Assembly: GCF_030815985.1 (NCBI RefSeq)
Contig: NZ_JAUSXM010000001.1
Location: 4,774,001 to 4,838,000 of the forward strand
Length of the DNA stretch: 64,000 nucleotides
Source: Paenibacillus sp. W2I17
Lineage (GTDB): Bacteria > Bacillota > Bacilli > Paenibacillales > Paenibacillaceae
Reading direction: 5' to 3'
Of this stretch, positions 25,151 through 33,444 are shown piece after piece (within the stretch, counting starts at the first letter, position 1; each line of letters starts with the position of its first letter). Made by a program: the position numbers and the translations under genes. The notes beneath the pieces were generated by a model that saw only the letters and a list, made by a program, of their open reading frames with translations, searched no databases and was not told where the DNA came from.

Positions 25151-25819
25151 TTATCCATTCGCAGATGTACTCACAAGGGAGTGTATAACCATTGACAACG
25201 TATGATCATAGAGGGTTTTGGCAGCTTCTTCGCTCTCAATATGGCCTCCCAAATACAGATGAATAACACCGTGTAAGGGAGCCCAGATCATCCGAACCGC
25301 AAGCATGGGATCTTGCACTTGAAGCATTCCCTGTTCAATGGCTATCTCCACCAAAGCAGACACTTGTTTCAGTGCAGTTGCTGTTCCCTGTAAGGTCTCT
25401 CCATCTGGTTTGAATTCGGAAAAAGATCCTCCAAACATCAGCTGATAGAAGCTGGATTGAGAAATGCCGAAGTCCCAGTAGACGTAGGCCAGATCACGGA
25501 AATATTGTTCGAACGATGCCTGCCGGGGTATAGTTTCAAAACGCTGGGCCATGAGGGAGCATCCCTCTAAATATAGATGTTTGGCTAACCCTTCTTTTTT
25601 GCCAAAAAGGTTATATATGATTTTGGTGGAGCACTCCATGCGTTCAGCTACACGGCGTACCGTGACGGCTTCTGGTCCATGCTCTTGCAGTAAAGCGGCA
25701 GCAGCATGCACAATATTTTGCCGCAGATTATCCGAGTGCTGGAGTCTGGCTTCCTGAAAGGTTGTTACCGTATGTGCAGATTCTGTGGAACCCGAATTAA
25801 GATCCTTCATTGATTTCAT
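25151..25819 (-). CDS. TetR/AcrR-family regulator
   Basis: A 222-residue repressor. The HTH region is EAVTVRRVAERMECSTKIIY, then NLFGKKEGLAKHLYLEG; the C-terminal part (about 110-215) is an all-helical ligand domain with the WAPLHGVIHLYLGG pattern of TetR_C_33-type members. It is divergent from an SDR gene. The same operator word GAAAC-N3-GTTTC lies before both genes, so it most likely represses itself and the SDR gene. The inducer is unknown. Confidence 0.9.
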   Translation of the reverse strand: MKSMKDLNSGSTESAHTVTTFQEARLQHSDNLRQNIVHAAAALLQEHGPEAVTVRRVAERMECSTKIIYNLFGKKEGLAKHLYLEGCSLMAQRFETIPRQASFEQYFRDLAYVYWDFGISQSSFYQLMFGGSFSEFKPDGETLQGTATALKQVSALVEIAIEQGMLQVQDPMLAVRMIWAPLHGVIHLYLGGHIESEEAAKTLYDHTLSMVIHSLVSTSANG

Positions 25820-25845
25820 CCTCGTAACCGTATTGTTGTTGAACA

Positions 25846-25858
25846 GAAACTACGTTTC
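25846..25858. promoter_or_regulatory. TetR operator copy 1 (GAAAC-TAC-GTTTC)
   Basis: Perfect inverted repeat 27 bases upstream of the tetR start. The extended form AGAAAC-N3-GTTTCCT is shared with the second copy at 26001. Confidence 0.72.
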
Positions 25859-25960
25859 CTTTTCTTATGGTCATTCTACTGTTTTACGCCGAATGACGTC
25901 AATTTAATCCGAATTTAATAAGTAAGCACCACGTTCTAGATTCAAATTTAACAAATGTAT

Positions 25961-25989
25961 TTGACAGCGTCATGGATTTTGGTTACGAT
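25961..25989 (+). promoter_or_regulatory. Promoter of the SDR gene
   Basis: TTGACA (25961-25966), 17-base spacer, TACGAT (25984-25989); start point near 25996, just before operator copy 2. Confidence 0.75.
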
Positions 25990-26000
25990 GATTCTATAAA

Positions 26001-26013
26001 GAAACAGTGTTTC
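26001..26013. promoter_or_regulatory. TetR operator copy 2 (GAAAC-AGT-GTTTC)
   Basis: Perfect inverted repeat at about +6 of the SDR promoter, where a bound repressor would block RNA polymerase. Confidence 0.72.
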
Positions 26014-26059
26014 CTATAGAAAACAAGTGTTCAAATTATGCATAGAGGATGGATGAGAG

Positions 26060-26875
26060 ATGATAAAGGAACAGCATCAATGGGTACTTATTACAGGTGC
26101 TTCTTCAGGTATTGGGGAAGTTTTTGCACTCGAAATGGCTTCCAAGGGTAAAAATATCGTGCTGGTGGCCAGAACAGAATCCAAACTGAATCAATTGGCC
26201 GAACGTATAGAACGTACATATCAAGTAAGGGCTGAGGTAATCGTATCGGATTTGTCTCAAGTCGATGCACCTCAGAGGGTATATGAGGAATGTCAGAATC
26301 GGGGAATACACATCGATATGCTGATTAACAATGCGGGATTTGCTACCCATGGATTATTTGAACAGGTGGATGGTTCCCGCCAGCAGGAGGAGATTATGTT
26401 GAACGTGCTCGCCTTGACGAACATGACACATCTTTTCTTGCCAGGCATGTTACAGAAGCGAAATGGTGCTGTCATTAATGTGTCGTCGACGGCTGCCTTT
26501 CAACCTGATCCGTATATGGCTGTGTATGGAGCAACGAAGGCATTTGTACTTTCTTTTACAGAGGCATTATACGAAGAAAACAGGAAGCGTGGCGTTCAAT
26601 TTTTGGCACTATGCCCAGGCTCCACCGAGACTTCGTTCTTTGATGTGGTGGGTGCTGATGAAGCCTCGGTGGGTAAACGTGATACCCCTGAGCATGTCGT
26701 GGCGGTGGCCATGAGAGCACTGGAGTCAGGCAAACCTTATGCTGTGCCGGGGGCCGGTAATTACTGGACAGCGCAGTTCACCCGCCTCGTGCCACGCAAG
26801 TTGATGTTGCGAATTGTAGGAAGTATGCTCCGTCCACGTTCCAAGGATGGTAAAGCAGAAAAAGTACAAGCCTGA
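26060..26875 (+). CDS. Short-chain dehydrogenase/reductase (DltE/YqjQ-like)
   Basis: A 271-residue classical SDR: TGASSGIGEVFA (NADP-binding glycine motif), DMLINNAG, catalytic Ser in NVSSTAA and YGATKAF (Tyr-x-x-x-Lys). The basic residue after the second strand (ARTESKL) suggests NADPH. The C-terminus RLVPRKLMLRIVGSMLRPRS resembles membrane-associated members of the group acting on lipid-like or ketone substrates. It is controlled with high probability by the divergent TetR protein through the shared operator. Confidence 0.9.
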   Translation: MIKEQHQWVLITGASSGIGEVFALEMASKGKNIVLVARTESKLNQLAERIERTYQVRAEVIVSDLSQVDAPQRVYEECQNRGIHIDMLINNAGFATHGLFEQVDGSRQQEEIMLNVLALTNMTHLFLPGMLQKRNGAVINVSSTAAFQPDPYMAVYGATKAFVLSFTEALYEENRKRGVQFLALCPGSTETSFFDVVGADEASVGKRDTPEHVVAVAMRALESGKPYAVPGAGNYWTAQFTRLVPRKLMLRIVGSMLRPRSKDGKAEKVQA

Positions 26876-26897
26876 TTAGTGGTATAGGGTAAAAGCT

Positions 26898-28205
26898 TTA
26901 GGCCAAAATGCCTTTGGCCCGAGCTTCCTTTATCCAACCTGGAAATTCAGTGAGGAGACGATCGTACAATTCTTCATCGCTGATCTTGGAGATGTCGTCG
27001 AGAGCAAAAAAGTCAGCATTATCGATGAAACGTCCAGTCATGTCATCGAGTTTCTCAAGGATACCGTAATTGGCTTGTCCTAGGCCAACGAATTGCCAGA
27101 ACAGGTTTTTGGTTGAGCTTTCGGTAATAAGCCGCATGATTTTCCCTTTTTGACTGACCCCGCCATCGCTAAAAAAGATAATATACGTTGGAATCTTCAC
27201 ATCGGGTTCCTCGATCGTATATTTGCGAATGACATCCTGCATCACAGGAGGTTCGTTATTGGTACCGCCTTTGCTTCCCAGCGTATATGTGCGTTCAATA
27301 TAATTCTCGAAATCCCTGGCGGTGACGCTAGGTGCACGCAAGAAGTCTTTGGCGAAGAACCAGACGTCCAACTCCCCGTTATCATCAAACGCTGCTGCAA
27401 TTGCCAGGATACGCTCAAAGGCTTCTTGCACGATGCCTTTGCGATACAGATGGTACATGGAGCCTGATGCATCAAATACGACAGCAACACGTGCCTGTAT
27501 AGGTTCGATCTTTTTCTTTTGCAGAGACAGGGTTACTTTACGCTTGAGGAGATCGATCTTGGTCAGGTTAAGCGGCGCATGATTCGTGTTTGGTGCAGCA
27601 TCAGGTACCAAGACTTCTGGAGAGGCGGCTGCCACTTCAGCTTGTGCCGTGAGAAGAACCTGTTCGGCTTCCGAGGTGTCGTTACTCTCAATTTCAACAC
27701 CAAATGACTCTGCCAGCGGCTGCAATCCACCAAAGAAACCTCGTCCAATCGCACGAACTTTGAACCCGTCACGATACTTATAGATTTCAATAAAAATAAG
27801 AGCTGTTTCCGCAGTGACCTGCGTGATCTCATAGGTGATCTGCTGGGAACCAGCTTGTACAATCGCCTGACATGCCTGAACATCGGCGAAAGTCCCTCCC
27901 GCATCCAGAGTAGCCGTAAACACACATTTTTCCACAGGGGCCTGCCGTAATTGATTTGTATCCAGTACAAAAGAGGATTTCAGTTCCTCTGCCTGTTGCA
28001 GAAGCACACTTTGATGGGGATCGGCCTTCTGATTATAAAATACAAAATAGTCGTCAGATGGGACCTTTCCCTCTTCGTTCACCATAAAGCAGCTAACATC
28101 CAAGGGAGAAGGAGATGATGTACATTGAATGGTTACCTGAAGTTGGGTGGATTCGTTGATACTGATATTCTGGCCTGTATTTAAATGGATGAACGAATCT
28201 GTCAT
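26898..28205 (-). CDS. TerD domain-VWA domain protein (TerF-like)
   Basis: A 435-residue cytoplasmic protein. The N-terminal TerD-like Ca2+-binding domain covers about 1-190 (SCFMVNEEGKVPSDDYFVFYN, AALIFIEIYKYRDGFKVRAIGRGF-like strands). A linker rich in Ala and Glu leads to a von Willebrand A domain (about 240-430) with MIDAS residues D-x-S-x-S in VVFDASGSMYHLY and a later SDGG. TerD and VWA proteins belong to the tellurium/stress-resistance (ter) network, thought to form metal-dependent complexes. Most ter clusters have several genes; here it stands with DUF4385 only. ATG 28205 is the first methionine with a purine-rich ribosome site. Confidence 0.85.
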   Translation of the reverse strand: MTDSFIHLNTGQNISINESTQLQVTIQCTSSPSPLDVSCFMVNEEGKVPSDDYFVFYNQKADPHQSVLLQQAEELKSSFVLDTNQLRQAPVEKCVFTATLDAGGTFADVQACQAIVQAGSQQITYEITQVTAETALIFIEIYKYRDGFKVRAIGRGFFGGLQPLAESFGVEIESNDTSEAEQVLLTAQAEVAAASPEVLVPDAAPNTNHAPLNLTKIDLLKRKVTLSLQKKKIEPIQARVAVVFDASGSMYHLYRKGIVQEAFERILAIAAAFDDNGELDVWFFAKDFLRAPSVTARDFENYIERTYTLGSKGGTNNEPPVMQDVIRKYTIEEPDVKIPTYIIFFSDGGVSQKGKIMRLITESSTKNLFWQFVGLGQANYGILEKLDDMTGRFIDNADFFALDDISKISDEELYDRLLTEFPGWIKEARAKGILA

Positions 28206-28309
28206 AATCGGATGCGCCTCTCTTCTCCAATATAATGGTTGAAAATGTACAGTAACAAGATCGATTCTGAGACAAATGTTTCCATAAGTCAATCTTTTCA
28301 CCGTTGTTC

Positions 28310-28774
28310 CTACGCCTCATCAGACTCGTACTTTTCCCGATGCTCCTTCTTCATCTTCACATAGTCTGGATCCGTCTTCGCAATCTCCCATTGTGCTTTG
28401 AATATTGCCGCGGCTTCTGCCTTCACCTTGTCATTCTGATAGGGCAATATTGAGCCATCCTCCTTCGAGTATTTGCGTCCTCCTTTGTGATTCGTATAAC
28501 GTCTGGCCCGTGTATAACCCATCTGGAGAAATTTTCGAGCCATATCCATACCGACGAAATCTCCCTTTTTCTTATACTCCAAAAATAGCTCATAGATTTT
28601 CTCCGATGACTCTGTCGCAATCTCGGGTGTTTTGAAGCGCCAGTGTGGCAGAATCTCGCCTTTGTACGGCTCTACCATCAGCACACCCTGCTCTCCCCGG
28701 CCTACGGTGTACAGCTCAGGATGTTTGCGCAGATCCAACTCATCATAATTGAGACTGTAATCAAATTTTTTCAT
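28310..28774 (-). CDS. DUF4385 family protein
   Basis: A 154-residue protein whose start (YDELDLRKHPELYTVGRGEQ and VLMVEPYKGEILPHWRFKTP) is the conserved core of DUF4385. The C-terminal half is basic and helical, with YTRARRYTNHKGGRKY. Function is unknown; some related proteins are seen near cytosine or DNA-modification genes of phages, but no such genes are here. ATG 28774 follows AAGGAGGGTG, a very strong site. The TerD-VWA gene follows 105 bases downstream on the same strand. Confidence 0.88.
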   Translation of the reverse strand: MKKFDYSLNYDELDLRKHPELYTVGRGEQGVLMVEPYKGEILPHWRFKTPEIATESSEKIYELFLEYKKKGDFVGMDMARKFLQMGYTRARRYTNHKGGRKYSKEDGSILPYQNDKVKAEAAAIFKAQWEIAKTDPDYVKMKKEHREKYESDEA

Positions 28775-28870
28775 GTATACACCCTCCTTGATAGGGATTA
28801 CCCCGATTCTGAACCAACAAGCACGGTTAATGGGGAACAATAGAAGGAATTACACAGGAGGGGTAGCGGT

Positions 28871-29338
28871 ATGGGAATGTCCGGCAGATATCTTGTGGTA
28901 ACTAAGGAGCTAGTTGAATCCATCAAGTCAGGTGAGGTTAGTGTGCATGATTGTGCAGTGGATCTAGATATCGATAAAACGTGGCAGATGCTGCAGTTCA
29001 CGCTGAACGGTAACTTGTTAGAAGGGGGGCCGCCCCTGGGATATGTTGTGCCTCTCGCAGGTGAGCAATACGTGGGAAACTATTCGGACATGGATCTATT
29101 TTTGCTTAGTAACGAGCAGGTGCTGGAAGCCTACATGGCATTGGAGCAACTCACACCGGAGGAATTGAAGCAACGGTATAGTCTGGACCAAATGATCGCT
29201 GAAGGCGTCTATCCTGTCATGGAAGATTGGGACGCGGAAGAGACATTTCAGGAGATCGTTCAGACTGTGGATGATGTCCAGGCCTTATTTCAGGCCACGG
29301 CTGCAAGTGGGAACGGGATCATCTTTTATGTTTTCTAA
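28871..29338 (+). CDS. YfbM/DUF1877 family protein
   Basis: A 155-residue cytoplasmic protein of the DUF1877 (YfbM) family, recognised by the MGMSGRYLVVTKELVESIKS start, LDIDKTWQMLQFTL near residue 35 and a final GNGIIFYVF strand. No catalytic function is known; members are common as orphan genes. GAGGGG upstream serves ATG 28871. The gene is divergent from DUF4385. Confidence 0.88.
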   Translation: MGMSGRYLVVTKELVESIKSGEVSVHDCAVDLDIDKTWQMLQFTLNGNLLEGGPPLGYVVPLAGEQYVGNYSDMDLFLLSNEQVLEAYMALEQLTPEELKQRYSLDQMIAEGVYPVMEDWDAEETFQEIVQTVDDVQALFQATAASGNGIIFYVF

Positions 29339-29474
29339 ATGAGCACTAAAATTATGATGGGGATTCTATGGCCGACACTGAAGTAGGTTTGAACTAAGCC
29401 TATTCGGGTTATTGATAGACACAAGGCTCAGGCCTTGATGACATGACAATCCGGTAGAAGAGAGGGAATGCGAT

Positions 29475-29603
29475 ATGACACAGGATCAGAACGAAGAGAA
29501 CAAAGCGATTCAAGAGGACGAGCCGGATCAATTCGAGACTCCCGCAACTGCGGAAGATGAAGAAACGGATGAGAAACTCGCAGAAGATCAGGAGCAAGAA
29601 TAA
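29475..29603 (+). CDS. Small acidic protein, 42 residues
   Basis: A short gene with AGAGGGA correctly spaced before ATG 29475, ending at TAA 29601. The product is almost entirely charged (MTQDQNEENKAIQEDEPDQF at the start, many Glu/Asp, no hydrophobic core), so it would be disordered. Good ribosome site and codon use favour a real gene, but I recognise no family. It could be a small histone-like or stress protein; that is only a guess. Confidence 0.5.
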   Translation: MTQDQNEENKAIQEDEPDQFETPATAEDEETDEKLAEDQEQE

Positions 29604-29672
29604 CTCCCAGCATTGCACAATGAAGCAGGATGTTTTATCGAAACATACGATATGCTGAAATATAGATAGACC

Positions 29673-29700
29673 AGAGGTCGGACATGCTCCGGCCTTTTGG
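29673..29700 (+). terminator. Intrinsic terminator
   Basis: AGGTCGGA and TCCGGCCT pair with one G-T, 5-base loop, then TTTT. Confidence 0.75.
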
Positions 29701-29720
29701 TTTATTTTTTTGCGTATCCG

Positions 29721-29749
29721 TTTACAAGAATTACCTATACCTTCATAAT
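29721..29749 (+). promoter_or_regulatory. Promoter of the stalk-domain lipoprotein gene
   Basis: TTTACA (29721-29726), 17-base spacer, CATAAT (29744-29749). Confidence 0.65.
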
Positions 29750-29784
29750 GGAAATGAACCATATTTTTCTAAGGAGGAGTTCAT

Positions 29785-31320
29785 ATTACGAATCGGAAGT
29801 TAGTCCAATGGATGGCAGTGCCACTAGTACTTTTAATGGTTGTTCTTACAGGATGTCAGGCTGTGGGTGGAGTAGACGTTGGCAAAGCAATGGCCAATGG
29901 CGCGAGTATCAAGTCCGGTGAATCCAGACAATCCATGAATATAAACATAGAACCGGCTAAGGAATTTGCTACAGAAAAAGACCTTGAAATGATCGAACTT
30001 ATTAACTCCATATCCCTGGATATTGATCAAGCCAAAATGAAAGATGCGAAGACAGCATCGATCAAAGGTACACTGAGCATGGAGGGAACGAAGTTACCTT
30101 TCCACCTGTCCATGAATGAGTCCCAATTGGTCATTGATCTGGACGGAGCCCAGAAACCGCTGTACATATCTCTGGATACGTTCCAGGATGCACAGGCTCT
30201 TCCAATGGTAGATACGAAGGCTCTGGAGAAACAACTCGAGGAACTTTCCCCGAAACTGTTCTCTTTTGTTCTGAAACATCTGTCTAATCCGAAGAACATT
30301 TCCGTAACACCGGTACAGGAATCCGTGAATGGCGAAGCGCTTAGCCTCTCCAAGCTGCATCTGGAAGTTAGTGGTGAAGAGATGCTGGCTATGGTTAAAC
30401 CGTTCCTGACGAGTATTTCGAAAGATGAGCAAGGACTGAAAGACCTGATTGGCGATCTGTATGATGTGTTCTACCCTGTACTTGAAGCTGTAAATGAGGT
30501 TGAAGGCGGGGGAGATGAAACGCTGAATTCGATCGTTCCTGAATCGAAAGATGAAGCCGTTGCGTCACTGTACGCCATCATCAAAGTAGGACTGGACAGT
30601 ATGCTGGTCAATTATGATCAGGAGCTGAACAACCTGTTGAATGAGACCCCTGAATTCAAAACGGTCTTTGGCACAGATACCAAACTGAAATTGGACTTTT
30701 ATCTCGACAGCAAGCTGGATGTTCGCAAGCAAAACTTTGAACTGAAAGTAGCACTGCCTGCTTCGGAAGATCTGCCGGTGAACTCCGTAACCGTAAGTGG
30801 AGACAGTGAACAGTGGAATATCGCTGGAACGGTTGCAGTTGATGAAGTGGATGTATCCGGCGGCGTTATGGATCTGATGAAGGATGATATTACGCCTGGA
30901 CAGATGCTGCGCAATTTTGATTCCAATTCACTGGCATATCAATTGCTGAAAGATGAAGCTGGAATCACGAGTAAAAGTGTAGTGCTCTTCCCGGATGATG
31001 AATACGCTGGGGCGATCACTGTTAAGAATACAACATTTGTTCCGCTTCGCTACGTGTCTGAAGAATTGGATGCTGAAGTGAAATGGACCAAAGGCTCGAA
31101 CCAAATCGTTGTCATTGACGACATCACTGGTGATGAGATTGTCCTGACCGTAGGTTCCAAGAAGGCAACCGTTGCTGGTAAAGAAGTAACCATGGTGGAA
31201 TCCGCCTATGTAGGCAAGGACGGCAAGACGTATGTGCCGCTGCGCTTTGTGGCTGAATCCCTTGGAGCTACTGTAGATAAGGAACAAGAAACAGGCTGGA
31301 TTTACATTGACCGTCCTTAA
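29785..31320 (+). CDS. Stalk-domain (copper amine oxidase N-like) lipoprotein, probable ATT start
   Basis: A 511-residue lipoprotein. The only good ribosome site, AAGGAGGAG at 29771, stands 7 bases before ATT 29785. From there the product starts TNRKLVQWMAVPLVLLMVVL-TGC, a complete signal peptide with its basic n-region and lipobox; the first ATG (29812) would lose the basic residues and has no ribosome site. The body (about 30-390) is a surface alpha/beta domain of unknown function. The C-terminus has two stalk modules (TTFVPLRYVSEELDAEVKW and KTYVPLRFVAESLGATVD) that are common in Paenibacillus surface proteins. Likely attached to the outer membrane face. Confidence 0.8.
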   Translation: MTNRKLVQWMAVPLVLLMVVLTGCQAVGGVDVGKAMANGASIKSGESRQSMNINIEPAKEFATEKDLEMIELINSISLDIDQAKMKDAKTASIKGTLSMEGTKLPFHLSMNESQLVIDLDGAQKPLYISLDTFQDAQALPMVDTKALEKQLEELSPKLFSFVLKHLSNPKNISVTPVQESVNGEALSLSKLHLEVSGEEMLAMVKPFLTSISKDEQGLKDLIGDLYDVFYPVLEAVNEVEGGGDETLNSIVPESKDEAVASLYAIIKVGLDSMLVNYDQELNNLLNETPEFKTVFGTDTKLKLDFYLDSKLDVRKQNFELKVALPASEDLPVNSVTVSGDSEQWNIAGTVAVDEVDVSGGVMDLMKDDITPGQMLRNFDSNSLAYQLLKDEAGITSKSVVLFPDDEYAGAITVKNTTFVPLRYVSEELDAEVKWTKGSNQIVVIDDITGDEIVLTVGSKKATVAGKEVTMVESAYVGKDGKTYVPLRFVAESLGATVDKEQETGWIYIDRP

Positions 31321-31335
31321 GTGAGACGTTATAAG
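31307..31335 (+). promoter_or_regulatory. Promoter inside the end of the stalk gene
   Basis: TTGACC (31307-31312), 17-base spacer, TATAAG (31330-31335); start point near 31342. Confidence 0.7.
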
Positions 31336-31340
31336 TAAGC

Positions 31341-31526
31341 CTTAGTATGAGAGGGGATTTCAGAGTATGCCAGATTTCTCGTAATGATCGTGAAAAGAAC
31401 ACCGCAAAAATTCCGTTAGACCATGAACGGGATACGTGTGTCCTTTTGACCCATTACGAGGAACTTCGGCGTTTCTGAAATGATGAAACGGATCGAGGAG
31501 TGCCTCTATTAGAGGTGCTCCTCTTT
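31341..31526 (+). ncRNA. Structured leader or small RNA with terminator, unknown class
   Basis: Between the promoter at 31307 and the terminator at 31495 the RNA can fold into one long rod: TTTCAGA (31358) with TCTGAAA (31474), CTCGTAATG (31378) with CATTACGAG (31452), AAAAGAACAC (31393) with GTGTCCTTTT (31438; one mismatch), and TTCCGTT (31411) with AACGGGA (31426) around an 8-base loop. The terminator ends 26 bases before the ribosome site of the acetyltransferase-fusion gene, the layout of a riboswitch or attenuator, or of a free 185-base RNA. I do not recognise a known class. A 43-codon frame (31347-31478) crosses it but lacks a ribosome site. Confidence 0.5.
31495..31526 (+). terminator. 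Intrinsic terminator before the acetyltransferase-fusion gene
   Basis: GAGGAGTGCCTCT and AGAGGTGCTCCTC form a 13-bp stem (two imperfect pairs) with a 3-base loop, then TTTG. Confidence 0.82.
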
Positions 31527-31564
31527 GTTGTGTCATCCTAAATAAATCCCCAGAGGTGTTGTAT

Positions 31565-33028
31565 ATGAAAAGCCAATTATTCATCCATTCAAACTCAATT
31601 ACGTTGCGTCCATTTACGCTTGAAGATCAGGCTGCCGTGTATGCATTAACCCAACAACCTGAAATCACAGATATCCTGCCAGATTGGAAGATGACCGAGG
31701 AGCAGTTGCGTGAATTTTTACAATTTGTTGTTGGCAGTTACGAACAGTTCAACCCGGAAGATGTACGTATCCTGCTTGCCGTTGTACACAATGAAGATCA
31801 GCGCATCATTGGTTGGTGTGGCGTATTTCCAAATGACCTGCTGGATCGTGCTGACCGTGAAGTGGCCTACGCCATCTCCCGGGATTACCGTAATAAAGGA
31901 TACATCTCAGAGGCGGTGCATGCCCTAACAGCATATTTATTTGAGCATACCTTGCTGGTTCGCATCGTGGGCATTGTGAAGCCGTTCAACCAGCCGTCAC
32001 GCAAAGTTCTGGAGCATGCGGGTTTTCGTTATATCTCTCGCAGAATGCTTATGGACCAGGAGTGCTACGATTATTTTGAACTACTCAAAGTAAAGTCCGA
32101 ACCAGTGCAACCGAAGCAGATACATTCTGAAATTCGCTTACGACGAGCGCAACAGGAAGATGCTGTTGTACTTACAGAGATTTGCACTCGTGCTTTTGAT
32201 CATGTCATAAAAGTCTGGGCGGATAATGAGAAGGATATCGATAGCAATCTATGCCCGCCTGATTATTCGTCAGTTCGCATGCATCGTTACGTGATCCGTG
32301 AATGGGATTATTATGTTGTAGAATCAGATGGATGCGCTATTGGCGGAGTGAGTGTTAACGTGCTTGGACGAAAACATGCCAGGATCGATAAGATCTATAT
32401 TGACCCCGTATGCCAGGGCCGTGGCGTGGGAACTCAAGTCATGAGGCTTATTGAAGCTGAATTTCCGCAGATTGAAATCTGGAAGCTGGAGACCTCAGGT
32501 CGGCAGGAGGATAATCATCATTTTTACGAAAAAATGGGATATGTTCGTATCTATGCATCTGAGGATGAGTTTGGATATGAGAAAAACATGTCAATTGATC
32601 CTTTGGATCCAACATGTGATGCGACATTATCCATGGACTCGGGTGAGTCAGTGATTGAATATGTTCAAGCTAATCTGGACTCAGTCCGTTACAGCACCAG
32701 TAATCTGACCAATAGTCGGATTACCGACTGCAACCTGAGTGGAAGCAAATTTACCAATCTAAATATGACCAATATATTGCTAGCTGATTTACGCCTAACC
32801 GACAGCAAGATTGAATTATGTGCTTTGGATGGCGTTCAATTCCAGGACACACACCTTGGATCTGACCGTGTACCTATGCAGTGGGCGCATTGTGATCTTG
32901 GGGGAAGTCGTTTTATCGATTGCGATCTATCTGGAGTGCAGTTGGAACAGTGTCAAGTGAACGGGATGAAGATCAACGGAGTAGAAGTAGAGGAATTACT
33001 TGCAGCCTATGAGGCTATGAAGTCCTGA
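31565..33028 (+). CDS. Tandem GNAT acetyltransferase fused to pentapeptide repeats
   Basis: A 487-residue three-part protein. Residues about 5-180 are a RimJ/RimL-type GNAT domain (ITLRPFTLEDQAAVYALT, YRNKGYISEAVHALT as CoA loop). Residues about 195-345 are a second GNAT domain (IRLRRAQQEDAVVLTEIC, CQGRGVGTQVM as CoA loop). Residues about 375-475 form a right-handed pentapeptide-like helix (STSNLTNSRITDCNLSGSKF, ANLxx-type spacing). Pentapeptide proteins of the Qnr type mimic DNA and protect gyrase; GNATs modify antibiotics or proteins. The fusion is unusual. ATG 31565 follows AGAGG. The terminator-bearing leader directly upstream suggests conditional expression. Confidence 0.8.
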   Translation: MKSQLFIHSNSITLRPFTLEDQAAVYALTQQPEITDILPDWKMTEEQLREFLQFVVGSYEQFNPEDVRILLAVVHNEDQRIIGWCGVFPNDLLDRADREVAYAISRDYRNKGYISEAVHALTAYLFEHTLLVRIVGIVKPFNQPSRKVLEHAGFRYISRRMLMDQECYDYFELLKVKSEPVQPKQIHSEIRLRRAQQEDAVVLTEICTRAFDHVIKVWADNEKDIDSNLCPPDYSSVRMHRYVIREWDYYVVESDGCAIGGVSVNVLGRKHARIDKIYIDPVCQGRGVGTQVMRLIEAEFPQIEIWKLETSGRQEDNHHFYEKMGYVRIYASEDEFGYEKNMSIDPLDPTCDATLSMDSGESVIEYVQANLDSVRYSTSNLTNSRITDCNLSGSKFTNLNMTNILLADLRLTDSKIELCALDGVQFQDTHLGSDRVPMQWAHCDLGGSRFIDCDLSGVQLEQCQVNGMKINGVEVEELLAAYEAMKS

Positions 33029-33049
33029 GGACGAATGACAGGGCAAAAC

Positions 33050-33304
33050 GCCGAGCACAGGATCAGCATTAATGCCGTGGCACCTGGAGCCATTCTGACA
33101 GATATGGTCATCGGTTCGTTCAAACAGATCAATCCGAATGACTGGGAGTCAGCATCCAAAGAGTTCGTTAAGGACAATCCGGCGAAGCGCTTGGGTGAAC
33201 CGAAGGAAGTAGGGCATCTCGTTGCCTTCCTGCTGTCCGGCGAAGCACCGTTTATCAATGGAGCCATTATTCCGATTGATGGTGCACAGTCAGCCAAATA
33301 TTGA
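33050..33304 (+). pseudogene. C-terminal remnant of a short-chain dehydrogenase gene
   Basis: About 80 residues match the last third of an SDR: ISINAVAPGAILTDM, NPAKRLGEPKEVGHLVAFLL and FINGAIIPIDGAQ. The cofactor and catalytic parts are absent, and the sequence begins just after the stop of the acetyltransferase-fusion gene. A deletion probably removed the 5' part. The apparent ATG at 33035 lacks a ribosome site. Confidence 0.78.
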
Positions 33305-33350
33305 TCCCATAATCATCAACAGCACATCAATGCGACATAGATATATACTG

Positions 33351-33405
33351 AAGAACGCCCTTTTTCGCCAATGTGCGGATTGGCGAAAAAGGGCGTTCTT
33401 TTTTT
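33351..33405 (+). terminator. Strong terminator after the SDR remnant
   Basis: A perfect 22-bp stem (AAGAACGCCCTTTTTCGCCA start) with a 6-base loop and seven T. Confidence 0.95.
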
Positions 33406-33444
33406 AGTTTGATATTCAAGGGGGCGTATCCCGTATCCGGCAGG

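Noticed and set aside
31347..31478. A 43-codon open frame inside the structured RNA region
   Set aside because: It has no ribosome site, starts almost at the predicted RNA 5' end and resembles no known protein; the stacked complementary segments explain the region better, though it is kept as the main alternative.
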